Assembly (NCBI RefSeq): GCF_900217795.1
Contig: NZ_OBMQ01000001.1
Coordinates: 301,011-365,010, forward strand
Direction of reading: 5' to 3'
DNA from: Ureibacillus xyleni
Lineage (GTDB): Bacteria; Bacillota; Bacilli; Bacillales_A; Planococcaceae
Length of the DNA stretch: 64,000 nt
In this document: in pieces, positions 25,952 through 34,688 of the stretch
Numbering within the stretch: the stretch's first letter is position 1
Layout: every line of letters starts with the position of its first letter
Made by a program: the position numbers and the translations under genes
Notes under the pieces: generated by a model
Database searches by the model: none
What the model was told of the DNA's origin: nothing
The model's input: only the letters and a program-made list of their open reading frames with translations

Positions 25952-27100
25952 ATGAAAAAGCTACCTGAATATTTATCTTACGGCCAGCAACGAATAGAAG
26001 AAGAAGATATTCAAGCTGTTATAAATACTTTACGTTCTCCGTTACTTACTCAAGGTCCAAAAATTGCAGAATTCGAACAAAAACTAGCAGATTATGTTGG
26101 ATCCAAATATGCGGTGGCATTTTGTAACGGTACAGCGGCATTACATGGGGCATGTTTTGCAGCAGGGATTAGTGAAGGGGATGAAGTAATTACCACACCC
26201 ATCACTTTTGCTGCAAGTGCGAATTGTGTACTCTATATGGGAGGAACTGTAGTTTTTGCTGATATTGATGCAAATACATATAATATAAATCCGCTTGAGA
26301 TTGAAAAAAGAATCACTTCTAGAACGAAAGCGATTATACCGGTTGATTTTACTGGTCAGCCAGCTGATATGGATACAATTAATAAAGTTGCTAAAAGACA
26401 TAATTTAATTGTTATTGAGGATGGCGCGCATTCATTAGGTGCAGAGTATAAAGGACGAAAGGTTGGAACATTGGCTGATATGACGATGTTTAGTTTCCAT
26501 CCAGTAAAGCCGATTACAACTGCTGAAGGTGGCATTATAGTTACAAATAATGACGATTTTTATCAAAAATTATTAACGTTTCGTAGTCATGGGATTGAGA
26601 AGACCTCTTATTCTTCGGAACAAGGCGATTGGTACTATGAGATGACGAATTTAGGATTCAATTACCGAATGACAGATATCCAAGCAGCACTAGGGGTGTC
26701 GCAATTAAATAAGGTAGAACACTTTTTAGAAAGACGCCGTGAAATTGCTAAAATGTATTGTGAAGCATTTAAGGAAATACCTGAAATAATAATACCTAAT
26801 CAACTGAAGGATACTAATTCTGGCTGGCATTTATATATGATTCAACTCGATAAGAAAGTGTCAAGAAAAGATATTTTTGAAAAAATGAGAAGTTTAAATA
26901 TTGGTGTTCATGTTCATTACATTCCTGTGTATTGGCACCCATATTATCACCAATTAGGGTATGAAAAAGGTTTATGTCCAATTGCTGAAAACTATTATGA
27001 AAAAGCCTTAACTTTACCAATTCACCCTGGACTAAAAGATGAGGAAATTCAGGTAATTATTACAAACTTGATTGAACTTGTTGAAACTTATAAAATTTAG
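25952..27100 (+). CDS. pseC: UDP-4-amino-4,6-dideoxy-N-acetyl-L-altrosamine transaminase
   Basis: PLP-dependent DegT/DnrJ/EryC1-type aminotransferase (382 residues) that aminates the 4-keto product of PseB. The N-terminus PEYLSYGQQRIEEEDIQAV with LLTQGPKIAEFE is the PseC hallmark. AFCNGTAALHGACFAAG binds PLP phosphate, VIEDGAHSLGAEYKG contains the PLP aspartate, and Lys186 lies in SFHPVKPITTAEGG, the Schiff-base lysine. NYRMTDIQAALG and NIGVHVHYIPVYWHPYY follow. ATG at 25952 with AGGGGAG. Its substrate-forming partner PseB is not found in this window. A terminator follows. Confidence 0.9.
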   Translation: MKKLPEYLSYGQQRIEEEDIQAVINTLRSPLLTQGPKIAEFEQKLADYVGSKYAVAFCNGTAALHGACFAAGISEGDEVITTPITFAASANCVLYMGGTVVFADIDANTYNINPLEIEKRITSRTKAIIPVDFTGQPADMDTINKVAKRHNLIVIEDGAHSLGAEYKGRKVGTLADMTMFSFHPVKPITTAEGGIIVTNNDDFYQKLLTFRSHGIEKTSYSSEQGDWYYEMTNLGFNYRMTDIQAALGVSQLNKVEHFLERRREIAKMYCEAFKEIPEIIIPNQLKDTNSGWHLYMIQLDKKVSRKDIFEKMRSLNIGVHVHYIPVYWHPYYHQLGYEKGLCPIAENYYEKALTLPIHPGLKDEEIQVIITNLIELVETYKI

Positions 27101-27122
27101 TCGAAATAAATAATAACTATTC

Positions 27123-27155
27123 ATAGCTTGCTCTTATATAGGGGCAAGCTATTTT
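27123..27155 (+). terminator. Terminator after pseC
   Basis: ATAGCTTGC (27123-27131) pairs with GCAAGCTAT (27144-27152), followed by TTTT. A clean intrinsic terminator, 16 bases before the next start. Confidence 0.75.
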
Positions 27156-27170
27156 TCGGGGGTTGAATTT

Positions 27171-28394
27171 ATGTTAGAGTTTCATTCTACTATACAAACA
27201 CAGTTTTCAAGCCATCCTGTACCTGATATTAGTCACTATAATCAATCAACTTTTGATGAATTATTTGAAATTGCAAACATTGCTCAAGAGATTAATTTGA
27301 AAGCTCAAGTTCTTTTAGTTATCGGTGTAGGTGGCTCATTCCTTGGTGCTCGTGCAGTTATTGATGCCTTAACTCCTTATTTTAAAACCGATGCTTATGG
27401 CGTTGAAGTCATTTATGCTGGCCAAAATATGAGCGGCGCCTATCTAAATCAACTCCTTAAATACCTTGATACTAAAGAAATCTATGTTAATGTGATCTCA
27501 AAATCAGGCTCTACAATGGAACCTGCATTAGCATTCCGTGTAGTAAAGCAATATATGGAGCAACGTTATGGCATTGAGTCAAAACTGCGTATAATTGTAA
27601 CAACTGATGCTGAAAAAGGAATTTTAAAGGAAGTTGCTGATAAAGAAGGTTATCGCCGTTTTGTAATCCCATCAGAGGTTGGTGGGCGTTATTCAATCTT
27701 TACTCCAGTTGGGTTACTCCCAATTGCAGCAGCCGGGATTGATATTCAAGCTTTTATTGATGGAGCTAAACAAGCAGAATGTGATTTATCAAATGAGAAC
27801 TTAGAACAAAATCCAGCTTACCAGTATGCATTTTCTCGTTATGAACTGTATAAAAAAGGCTATTCAGTAGAACTTTTAGCCTCATTTGAACCGCGCCTTA
27901 ATAAGCTCCATGAATGGTGGAAGCAATTATTTGGTGAAAGTGAAGGGAAAGAGTATAAGGGACTTTATCCGTCAACCGTCAATTATTCAACGGATTTGCA
28001 TGCAATTGGGCAGTTTATCCAAGAGGGAAGCCGAATCATGTTTGAGACATTGATTCATTTTGAAGAAGTTGAAGCCGATACAGAAATTCCATTTACACTC
28101 GATGACATGGATGGTTTAAATTATTTAGCTGGTCGGTCAATGAATGCTATTAATGCTACCTCAAAAGATGGAGTTGCATTAGCCCATGAAGAGGGGGACG
28201 TACCTGTTATGAAAATTGTACTTCCTAAATTAGATGCATATCATGTTGGATATTTAATGTTCTTCTTTATGAAGGCATGTGTGATTAGTGCAACACTACT
28301 CGAAGTGAATCCATTTGACCAACCTGGTGTAGAGGCATATAAGCAAAAGATGGTTGAGTTGTTGAAGAAAGACGCTTTAGTAATACAAAAGTAA
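27171..28394 (+). CDS. Glucose-6-phosphate isomerase paralogue (short form)
   Basis: Phosphoglucose isomerase family, interconverting glucose-6-P and fructose-6-P. Family motifs are intact: VLLVIGVGGSFLGARAVIDA, the phosphate loop VISKSGSTMEPALAF, the Glu in KQLFGESEGKE, the His in STDLHAIGQF, and the catalytic Lys in NPFDQPGVEAYK. At 407 residues it lacks about 35 N-terminal and 10-15 C-terminal residues compared with Bacillus Pgi (about 450). A close paralogue of the same short type is encoded at 39345-40565 (minus). Its position between pseC and the flagellin suggests supply of hexose phosphate for glycan synthesis, but it may just be the duplicated housekeeping enzyme. ATG at 27171. Confidence 0.88.
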   Translation: MLEFHSTIQTQFSSHPVPDISHYNQSTFDELFEIANIAQEINLKAQVLLVIGVGGSFLGARAVIDALTPYFKTDAYGVEVIYAGQNMSGAYLNQLLKYLDTKEIYVNVISKSGSTMEPALAFRVVKQYMEQRYGIESKLRIIVTTDAEKGILKEVADKEGYRRFVIPSEVGGRYSIFTPVGLLPIAAAGIDIQAFIDGAKQAECDLSNENLEQNPAYQYAFSRYELYKKGYSVELLASFEPRLNKLHEWWKQLFGESEGKEYKGLYPSTVNYSTDLHAIGQFIQEGSRIMFETLIHFEEVEADTEIPFTLDDMDGLNYLAGRSMNAINATSKDGVALAHEEGDVPVMKIVLPKLDAYHVGYLMFFFMKACVISATLLEVNPFDQPGVEAYKQKMVELLKKDALVIQK

Positions 28395-28410
28395 TTTTCG
28401 ACATAGAAAG

Positions 28411-28440
28411 AGCACCCATTGACAAAAGTGAGTGCTTTTT
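28411..28440. terminator. Bidirectional terminator between pgi paralogue and flagellin
   Basis: AGCAC at 28411-28415 pairs with GTGCT at 28432-28436 and is followed by TTTT on the plus strand; on the minus strand the arm leads into CTTTCT. The genes converge here, so it probably serves both. Confidence 0.6.
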
Positions 28441-28445
28441 CAAAT

Positions 28446-29900
28446 TTATTTTGTTCCTAGAATTTGTAATATCCCTTGGCTAGTTTGATTAACTTGTGCC
28501 ATCATAGATTGAGCAGATTGTAACAGTACTTGTTCCTTGTTTAAGTTCATCATTTCTTTTGCCATATCTGAATCTGTTAATTTAGATAAAGCTTTTGTTA
28601 AATTTTCAGAGGTATTTAGCACATTGTTATTTGCATGTTCCAGTTGATTTGTTAACGCGCCATATACTGCACGACGGCTACTTATGGTTGCGGAAAGATT
28701 ATCCACCCGTTTTAAACCTTCCATGATACTGTCATACGAGTCTAAACTGATTCCATTTAAATGGATGCGGAAATCCCGGTGATCATATAAAGGTATTTTA
28801 ATTTGTTGTTCTTCATTTGCTCCTGATTGTATGATAACTGGACTCATCTCTTCCGGCGTAAATGTACCACCTGATTCATTTGTAATTTTCTCAGCAAGTG
28901 AAAGAAGTTGCTCACCAAACATACCATTAATATCTAATTTTAGACCATTTGTATTATCTGCAAGTGGATTTAATTGTCCTTTTGCACGGTTATTTGTAAT
29001 AACTGTTAATGAGATGTCTTCTGCTTTTAAATCATCAATTACATCAGAGATTTTATAATTCGATAATTGAGTTGTGCCTGATAATGAACTTTTTTCATGA
29101 ACAGGAGCATCTGTTATTAGTACGAAATTTTTTGTTGCATCACTTCTAAAGTTGAATTTTAACGCTTCCTGAATTCCCTCTAATCCTGATTCAGGTTCAT
29201 CTCCCCCTCCACTTGGTTGGATAGTAGAAACTTTTTTTTGGAAGTCGCTTATTGATAAAGAAGAAGTATAAGATTCGAGAGGAACACTATCCCCATTAAT
29301 ATCTCCATAAATAGATAAACCAAAATTAACGTTTACTCCATGGGCTTTTAATGCATTAGAAAAGTTCTCAATATTGTTAACGACATTATTAATTGGGCCC
29401 CACATACTCCCTGTTTTATCAATAATAAACACTATATCTGCATTTCCAGTAGTCCCTGGTTTAAGCTCAGGTGTAAAAGTTGAAGGAGGAATTAGTAGTT
29501 TTATTGTATTAAATTCAGTATTTTCAACAATATCATTAATGGATTCTGTAACTTGTTTGATTTCCTCATGTATTAACATTCTGTCTTCAGGTGTTAATGT
29601 ATCATTGGAAGCTTGAATTAATAGTTCTCTCGCACGAATCAAATTTGGATTCTGGATTTGTCCCAAAGCTCCTTCAGCCACATTAACAAGGTTAAGTCCA
29701 TCATGAATATTTTGAGATGCTTGATTTAGACCATTTATTTGTGCTTGCATTTTTTTTGAGATTGCTAAACCTGCTGCATCATCACCTGCTTGATTAATCT
29801 GATAACCAGATGATAGTTTTTGTAACGTTTTATTTAATTCTGTGTTAGTTTTTGAGTATTGATTATGTACAATTTGACCTTGATTATATTGTATTCTCAA
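28446..29900 (-). CDS. Flagellin with an inserted von Willebrand factor A domain
   Basis: 484-residue flagellin. Residues 1-134 are the D0/D1 N-terminus (LQKLSSGYQINQAGDDAAGLAIS, GLNQASQNIHDGLNLVNVAEGAL, ENTEFNTIKLL); residues approx. 395-484 are the matching C-terminus (AVYGALTNQLEHANNNV, NLTKALSKLTDSDMAKEM, MMAQVNQTSQGILQIL). Between them lies a complete vWA domain, approx. 153-345: DIVFIIDKTGSMWG with MIDAS residues Asp161, Thr163 and Ser165, GGGDEPES (231-238), and LITDAP (Asp264). The MIDAS set is intact, so metal-dependent ligand binding at the filament surface is likely. The start is TTG at 29900 behind GAGGTGA. It is a secreted filament subunit through the flagellar export system. The conventional flagellin is presumably elsewhere; this could be a minor filament or adhesive subunit. 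Neighbouring Maf could glycosylate it. Confidence 0.9.
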   Translation of the reverse strand: MRIQYNQGQIVHNQYSKTNTELNKTLQKLSSGYQINQAGDDAAGLAISKKMQAQINGLNQASQNIHDGLNLVNVAEGALGQIQNPNLIRARELLIQASNDTLTPEDRMLIHEEIKQVTESINDIVENTEFNTIKLLIPPSTFTPELKPGTTGNADIVFIIDKTGSMWGPINNVVNNIENFSNALKAHGVNVNFGLSIYGDINGDSVPLESYTSSLSISDFQKKVSTIQPSGGGDEPESGLEGIQEALKFNFRSDATKNFVLITDAPVHEKSSLSGTTQLSNYKISDVIDDLKAEDISLTVITNNRAKGQLNPLADNTNGLKLDINGMFGEQLLSLAEKITNESGGTFTPEEMSPVIIQSGANEEQQIKIPLYDHRDFRIHLNGISLDSYDSIMEGLKRVDNLSATISSRRAVYGALTNQLEHANNNVLNTSENLTKALSKLTDSDMAKEMMNLNKEQVLLQSAQSMMAQVNQTSQGILQILGTK

Positions 29901-29920
29901 AATATCTCACCTCTAGAACA

Positions 29921-29929
29921 ATTATACCA
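29921..29929 (-). promoter_or_regulatory. Extended -10 promoter upstream of the vWA flagellin
   Basis: On the minus strand TGGTATAAT lies about 20 bases before the TTG start. It is a perfect -10 with an extended TGn element; the -35 region (AAGTAA) is poor. No SigD-type CCGATAT was seen upstream of this gene. Confidence 0.4.
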
Positions 29930-30000
29930 CTTAATGGTAAAATTTACTTATATTTTTAGAGATTTTGTTTTTTAATATAGGAAAATGTTTGGAGGAAATT

Positions 30001-31713
30001 ATGAATTTAATGTATATAGCAACACCTTTTGATAACATACAAGTCAATATAAATGAGACAACTTTTTTTCTACATGACATGAATAATCCATGGATAGAAG
30101 CTGAAAAAATGCTGGAGGAAATCTCAGAGGAAATAGATAAGAAGAATCATATTGTATTTTGGGGAGTTGGTATTGGCTATTTGGTTAAATTAGTTACAGA
30201 TTACTTTCCAGATAAGAAGGTAACTATTTATGAGCCAATTGAAGGTGTTTTTCAATTATTCCAACATATGAAGAATAAATTGCAAATTAATTCAAATAAG
30301 ATGATGAAAGAATATACAGGTACTTCTGTTCAAGAAATGATTAAAAACATTAAAGATTTTGAAGATTATATCGAAGACGAAATTATGTTTATTAGAATAC
30401 CTAATTATTATTTTATGGAAGAAGCATTTACCCGCTTTTATCATGTTTTTGATCAAATGAGAAAAGATGTTTTTTCAAATAATGAGATCATTCGGAAATT
30501 TAGTGATTTTTGGGTTATCAATAGATTGAAGTTAAAAAAGGAAATTGAAGAGACTACATCTTTTATTGATTATTCAAAACCATATATTCAAGGAAAGCCT
30601 GTAATAATTGTTGCAGCTGGACCATCGTTAAATGATGAACTTAATAATTTGAGAATAATTAAACATAAGAAAATGGCCTATATTTTTGCAATGGGTTCTG
30701 CAAATAAAGCACTTATAGAAAACGGTATTTTTCCAGATGCAATTTTCACGTATGATCCGCAACCTCATAATCAATTTGTAATTTCAAAGAAAATAGTAGA
30801 AACAATGGACATTCCACTAATTTACGGAACTACTGTTGGTTTTGAAACAGTAATGAACTACAAAGGTAAAAAGTTTTATTTCGTAACACAAAGAGATCAA
30901 TTGTCACCTTTTTTATATAAGAAGGTTTTTCCGGTTATTCGAGATACTTCAACCATTTCAAATATTACTTTACAAGTTTTATCCTATTTAGAACCTTCTC
31001 ATGTAATTTTAGTAGGTCAAAATTTCGCCTTTCGAAGTGGGGACTTTTATGCAAAAGGTATTATTCGAATAAGTAATAAAGAAATGGAATCTAAAGCTTT
31101 TAAGCATGAATTAGAAAGAGGGCTTAAAGTTGAAGCTGTAGATGGTACTAGAATATTAACCTCTCAAGAATTTGAAATCATGAAAAAGGAAATGGAAGCG
31201 TATTTAAGAATCTTACCATTAAATAAAGTAATAAATTGTACATATAAGGGTGCAAAAATAAAAGGCGTAGAGTATAAATCATTATCCTTTGTTATGAAGA
31301 ATGAGCTGAAGAATAGTTTAATCGATAGTGATTGGTATAAAAATAGCGAAATGAATACAATACAAAAATCGATTAGTGATGAACAATTGTTGAGTTATTC
31401 AGAAGAACTAACTGTATGTATTAAATATTTTCTAGAATTACTAACAGAGGCAGGAAAGGATTTAGATATTAGTTTCATAAAAGAAATGGAAAATCTCTTT
31501 AAGAAACTGATGAATAATCCAATATCACAACATGTAGTTTTAGTATCATTAGAACTGGAACAAAAGGAATTGTTAAAAGAGATGAAATATATTTTGGATA
31601 AAGTCAAGGAACCAAAAGAACGAGTTTATAAATTAATACATTGTTATGAGAAATTTGTTTTGTCATTTAGGGAAAAATTTAAGTGGATATTGGTGGAACT
31701 TAAAGGACAATAA
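30001..31713 (+). CDS. Maf-type motility-associated glycosyltransferase (DUF115/MptE-like)
   Basis: 570-residue protein of the Maf family, which transfers nonulosonic acids such as pseudaminic acid to serine/threonine of flagellin in Campylobacter, Aeromonas and several Gram-positives. The DUF115 core is visible: IVFWGVGIGYLVKLV, then KPVIIVAAGPSLNDELNNL near residue 205, AMGSANKALIENGIFPDA, TYDPQPHNQ, and VILVGQNFAFRSGDFYAKG. The C-terminal third is helical. ATG at 30001 behind GGAGG. It is divergent from the vWA flagellin and lies between the pse operon and flaG, so it is the best candidate for placing the locus product on flagellin. Confidence 0.85.
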   Translation: MNLMYIATPFDNIQVNINETTFFLHDMNNPWIEAEKMLEEISEEIDKKNHIVFWGVGIGYLVKLVTDYFPDKKVTIYEPIEGVFQLFQHMKNKLQINSNKMMKEYTGTSVQEMIKNIKDFEDYIEDEIMFIRIPNYYFMEEAFTRFYHVFDQMRKDVFSNNEIIRKFSDFWVINRLKLKKEIEETTSFIDYSKPYIQGKPVIIVAAGPSLNDELNNLRIIKHKKMAYIFAMGSANKALIENGIFPDAIFTYDPQPHNQFVISKKIVETMDIPLIYGTTVGFETVMNYKGKKFYFVTQRDQLSPFLYKKVFPVIRDTSTISNITLQVLSYLEPSHVILVGQNFAFRSGDFYAKGIIRISNKEMESKAFKHELERGLKVEAVDGTRILTSQEFEIMKKEMEAYLRILPLNKVINCTYKGAKIKGVEYKSLSFVMKNELKNSLIDSDWYKNSEMNTIQKSISDEQLLSYSEELTVCIKYFLELLTEAGKDLDISFIKEMENLFKKLMNNPISQHVVLVSLELEQKELLKEMKYILDKVKEPKERVYKLIHCYEKFVLSFREKFKWILVELKGQ

Positions 31714-31751
31714 AAATCTAAATAAGCTCCAATAATTTTGAACTGCTTTTA

Positions 31752-31778
31752 TGAAAAGTTTACAATGGTATCCGATAT
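31752..31778 (+). promoter_or_regulatory. SigD-like promoter upstream of flaG
   Basis: TGAA (31752-31755) or GAAA (31753-31756), then TCCGATAT at 31771-31778, giving 14-15 base spacing as expected for SigD. It lies about 55 bases before the flaG start and would drive the flaG-fliD-fliT-fliS run. Confidence 0.65.
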
Positions 31779-31834
31779 ATAGACTATAAATAAGTACATT
31801 ATAAATGCTCGGGGAAATCAAGGAGGATGGGAGC

Positions 31835-32206
31835 ATGCGTATATCTTCGCAAGGAGCTATTGAAGGATCTGCATCAGTTAAGTCGATGAACCAAGATTCA
31901 ACAATCGATAAAGTATTAAAGCAAGGAAGCCAAAATACTTCAACAAGTCAACAAGAACAAATGATCAATAAAGACGATGACACCAAAGATAAACTTAAGC
32001 AAGCTGTGGACTCTTTAAATGAAATTTTAGAAATTAACCATAACTCAGCAAAGTTTGTTTACCATGAAGGGCTTGAACGCTATTTTGTCCAGGTAGTAAA
32101 CAGAGATACAGAAGAGGTAGTCAGAGAGATTCCACCTAAAAAAATATTAGATGCCTTTTATGAAATGCAAAAATTAGTAGGTATGATTGTAGATGAGAAA
32201 ATATAA
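31835..32206 (+). CDS. flaG: FlaG family flagellar protein
   Basis: 123 residues with a low-complexity N-terminus and the conserved C-terminal FlaG domain (LNEILEINHNSAKFVYHEGL, RYFVQVVNRDTEEVVREIPP followed by KKILDAFYEM). FlaG influences filament length and is regularly encoded before fliD. The ATG at 31835 is chosen because AGGAGG lies 8 bases upstream; an earlier in-frame ATG at 31805 has no such site. fliD follows after 18 bases. A SigD-like promoter precedes it. Equivalent to YvyC of Bacillus subtilis by position and motif. Confidence 0.9.
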   Translation: MRISSQGAIEGSASVKSMNQDSTIDKVLKQGSQNTSTSQQEQMINKDDDTKDKLKQAVDSLNEILEINHNSAKFVYHEGLERYFVQVVNRDTEEVVREIPPKKILDAFYEMQKLVGMIVDEKI

Positions 32207-32224
32207 GTTTTGGAGGTTGTTAAC

Positions 32225-34669
32225 ATGGTAACACGTGTTGGAGGGTTAGCTTCAGGGATGGATATTGATTCAATTGTTGAAAAATTAATGTCCGCTGAAA
32301 AAGCACCGTTAAATAAATTATACCAACAACAACAAAAATATGAATGGGAACGCGATGCTTATCGTGAAATTAATACCGCACTAAGTTCATTTGATGACTT
32401 TTTATTTGATAATTTCCGATTAACTAGTAATTTTTATAAAAAAACTGTTTCATCTACTAATAGTTCTCTAGTGACGGCAACTGCGAATTCCTCAGCATCT
32501 GGAAGTTTATCAATTGAAGCGGTTAGTCAATTAGCTAGTTCTGCAAGAGTTGTTGGGAATACAATAAATGCAACGGGTTCTAAAAAATTATCTGAAATTG
32601 GTATTACGGAAACATCAGTTAAACTTAATGCAATACAAGCAGATGGTAAACTTCTAAAAAAAGCGGTTACTATCTCTATTGATGGAAATGAGACAGTTGA
32701 TTCATTTTTAAAGAAGATTAATAATAGCAGTGTTGGAATTACTGCAATTTTTGAAAATAATAAAGTATCGTTTACTGCGAAAAATACTGGTAATAACACA
32801 ACTGGTGGAGAAATTGTTGTAGAAGCGGGTGCAGATGTATTTAATAAATTATTAAATAAAACGGGTATTACAAATGGTAGTGCGATCGCAGATAATGGGA
32901 AAAACGCCATTTTTACAGTTAATGGTATTTCTACAGAAAAAAGTTCAAATTCATTTTCTTTAAATGGATATACCGTAACTTTACATGAAACATTTAATAG
33001 CGAGCAATCATTGGGTCAATCATTTATTGCTGCAATTGAAAATAAAAATAATGCACAAACAAATTATTCTAATATGTTGAATAGAGACAACCCGGGGAGT
33101 TTAGCAGATAAATATCTGTCAGGAACAGGGTCAGGGTTTGCTACTGCGGATGAGTTGAGGTCATTTTTTGAAAGTGAGCTTGTAACTAGAAAAAATAATT
33201 TAGATACAGCTTTGTCAAATTTAACTAATGCACAAAACACATTGATTTTGAGCGATGCAAAATTTCAAACAGACGAAAAAGATACTTACAATAGTCTAAG
33301 TAAAGAAGTTAAGGATTTCATTAAAGGTCTGAGTGATGAAAAACTTGCAGCTGTAGCTGATTTCTCAAGTATTGATACACCACCAGGACCTCTAACTCAA
33401 TCAGAATATGATTATTTAGAGGGTCTTTCAGGTAATGATGCAAATATCTTTATTTTTACTCATGAGCAGTTAGTTGAAGCTAAAGGTGCTAAAACAGCAG
33501 GAGCGGTATATAACTCTTTATCTACGGATTCAAAAAAATTCGCTCAAGAATATTTAAAAAGCGACACAGATTTTAATAACTTATCGAGTGAAGTACAAAC
33601 TGAGTTTGAGAAATTAAGTACAGACGAACAAAATATTTTAAAAGCTTTAAACTCAGAAAGTATAGCCTCGGTGGCAAATTTAATTGATAAAACAAAAGCA
33701 CTTGAGACAGCACAGAATAAAATTACTGAACTTTCAAATGATATTGCAATGTTTAATAATACTGTTGCGGCTAAACAAAATAATGATGCTGTTTACAATA
33801 CAGCAAAAGTTTCGCTACAAACAGCATTATTGAAAACAGCAACAACTGAAGAGCAAAGGACAGCAATTGAAAATGCAACAGATAGTGATTTACTCAATAT
33901 CGCGAAAGTATTAGAACAAAGTGGAGCAACTGTACCACCTGTAACGTTAACATCTACCACTGACACAGATAATATGGTCGACAAAATTAAAAAGTTTGTT
34001 GAGACATATAATGGACTCGTTACAACTATTAACGGCAAACTAAAAGAGACCTATAATCGTAATTTCCCACCATTAACCGAAGAACAAAAAGAAGAGATGT
34101 CTGAAGATGAAATTGAAAAGTGGGAGAAAAAGGCGAAAACAGGTCTTTTACGCAATGACTCCATTCTAACAAATGGCTTATATGCAATGCGTCGTACATT
34201 TATGGATGCAGTTGGTGGGTTAGGAGACGCTACAATTAACTCTTTAGCTGAAATCGGTATTACAACTTCTTCAACTACGTCTGATGGAGGAAAGCTTATA
34301 ATAAATGAAGATAAGCTTCGTGATGCAATTAATAAAAATGCAGACCAAGTTGCAGGTATTTTTACACAAACTGGTACTGCCAAAGATGTTAAAAGTGGTA
34401 AACTTGAAGATACTCGTGGTATAGGTCAACGGTTACGTGATGAATTAAAAAGCTTTACTGGAACAATAGAGAAAAAAGCCGGAAAAGCGTCTTCTACAAA
34501 TCAATCGTACACAATTGGAAAACGTTTAGATGAAGTGAAAGACCGAATTGATTCATGGCTTGATAAGCTAAAAAATATCGAATCACGTTATTGGAAACAA
34601 TTCACTGCTATGGAAACAGCCATTAATAAAGCAAATAGCCAGTCAACTTTATTCCAACCATCAATGTAA
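32225..34669 (+). CDS. fliD: Flagellar hook-associated protein 2 (filament cap FliD), enlarged
   Basis: Cap protein that assembles flagellin at the filament tip. The N-terminus (RVGGLASGMDIDSIVEKLMSAE, YEWERDAYREIN) and the C-terminus (DKIKKFVETYNGLVTTINGK, GLLRNDSILTNGLYAMRR, LAEIGITTSSTTSDGGKLII, YWKQFTAMETAINKAN followed by SQSTLF) are typical. At 814 residues it is much longer than the approx. 500 of Bacillus subtilis FliD; the excess lies in approx. residues 290-570, an acidic helical insertion with degenerate repeats (YNSLSKEVKDFIKGLSDEKL, NNLSSEVQTEFEKLSTDEQN). The insertion would be exposed at the tip. ATG at 32225 with GGAGG; the TTG at 32210 is rejected because it overlaps that site. 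Confidence 0.92.
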   Translation: MVTRVGGLASGMDIDSIVEKLMSAEKAPLNKLYQQQQKYEWERDAYREINTALSSFDDFLFDNFRLTSNFYKKTVSSTNSSLVTATANSSASGSLSIEAVSQLASSARVVGNTINATGSKKLSEIGITETSVKLNAIQADGKLLKKAVTISIDGNETVDSFLKKINNSSVGITAIFENNKVSFTAKNTGNNTTGGEIVVEAGADVFNKLLNKTGITNGSAIADNGKNAIFTVNGISTEKSSNSFSLNGYTVTLHETFNSEQSLGQSFIAAIENKNNAQTNYSNMLNRDNPGSLADKYLSGTGSGFATADELRSFFESELVTRKNNLDTALSNLTNAQNTLILSDAKFQTDEKDTYNSLSKEVKDFIKGLSDEKLAAVADFSSIDTPPGPLTQSEYDYLEGLSGNDANIFIFTHEQLVEAKGAKTAGAVYNSLSTDSKKFAQEYLKSDTDFNNLSSEVQTEFEKLSTDEQNILKALNSESIASVANLIDKTKALETAQNKITELSNDIAMFNNTVAAKQNNDAVYNTAKVSLQTALLKTATTEEQRTAIENATDSDLLNIAKVLEQSGATVPPVTLTSTTDTDNMVDKIKKFVETYNGLVTTINGKLKETYNRNFPPLTEEQKEEMSEDEIEKWEKKAKTGLLRNDSILTNGLYAMRRTFMDAVGGLGDATINSLAEIGITTSSTTSDGGKLIINEDKLRDAINKNADQVAGIFTQTGTAKDVKSGKLEDTRGIGQRLRDELKSFTGTIEKKAGKASSTNQSYTIGKRLDEVKDRIDSWLDKLKNIESRYWKQFTAMETAINKANSQSTLFQPSM

Positions 34670-34688
34670 CAAAATAGGAGATTGGTTT

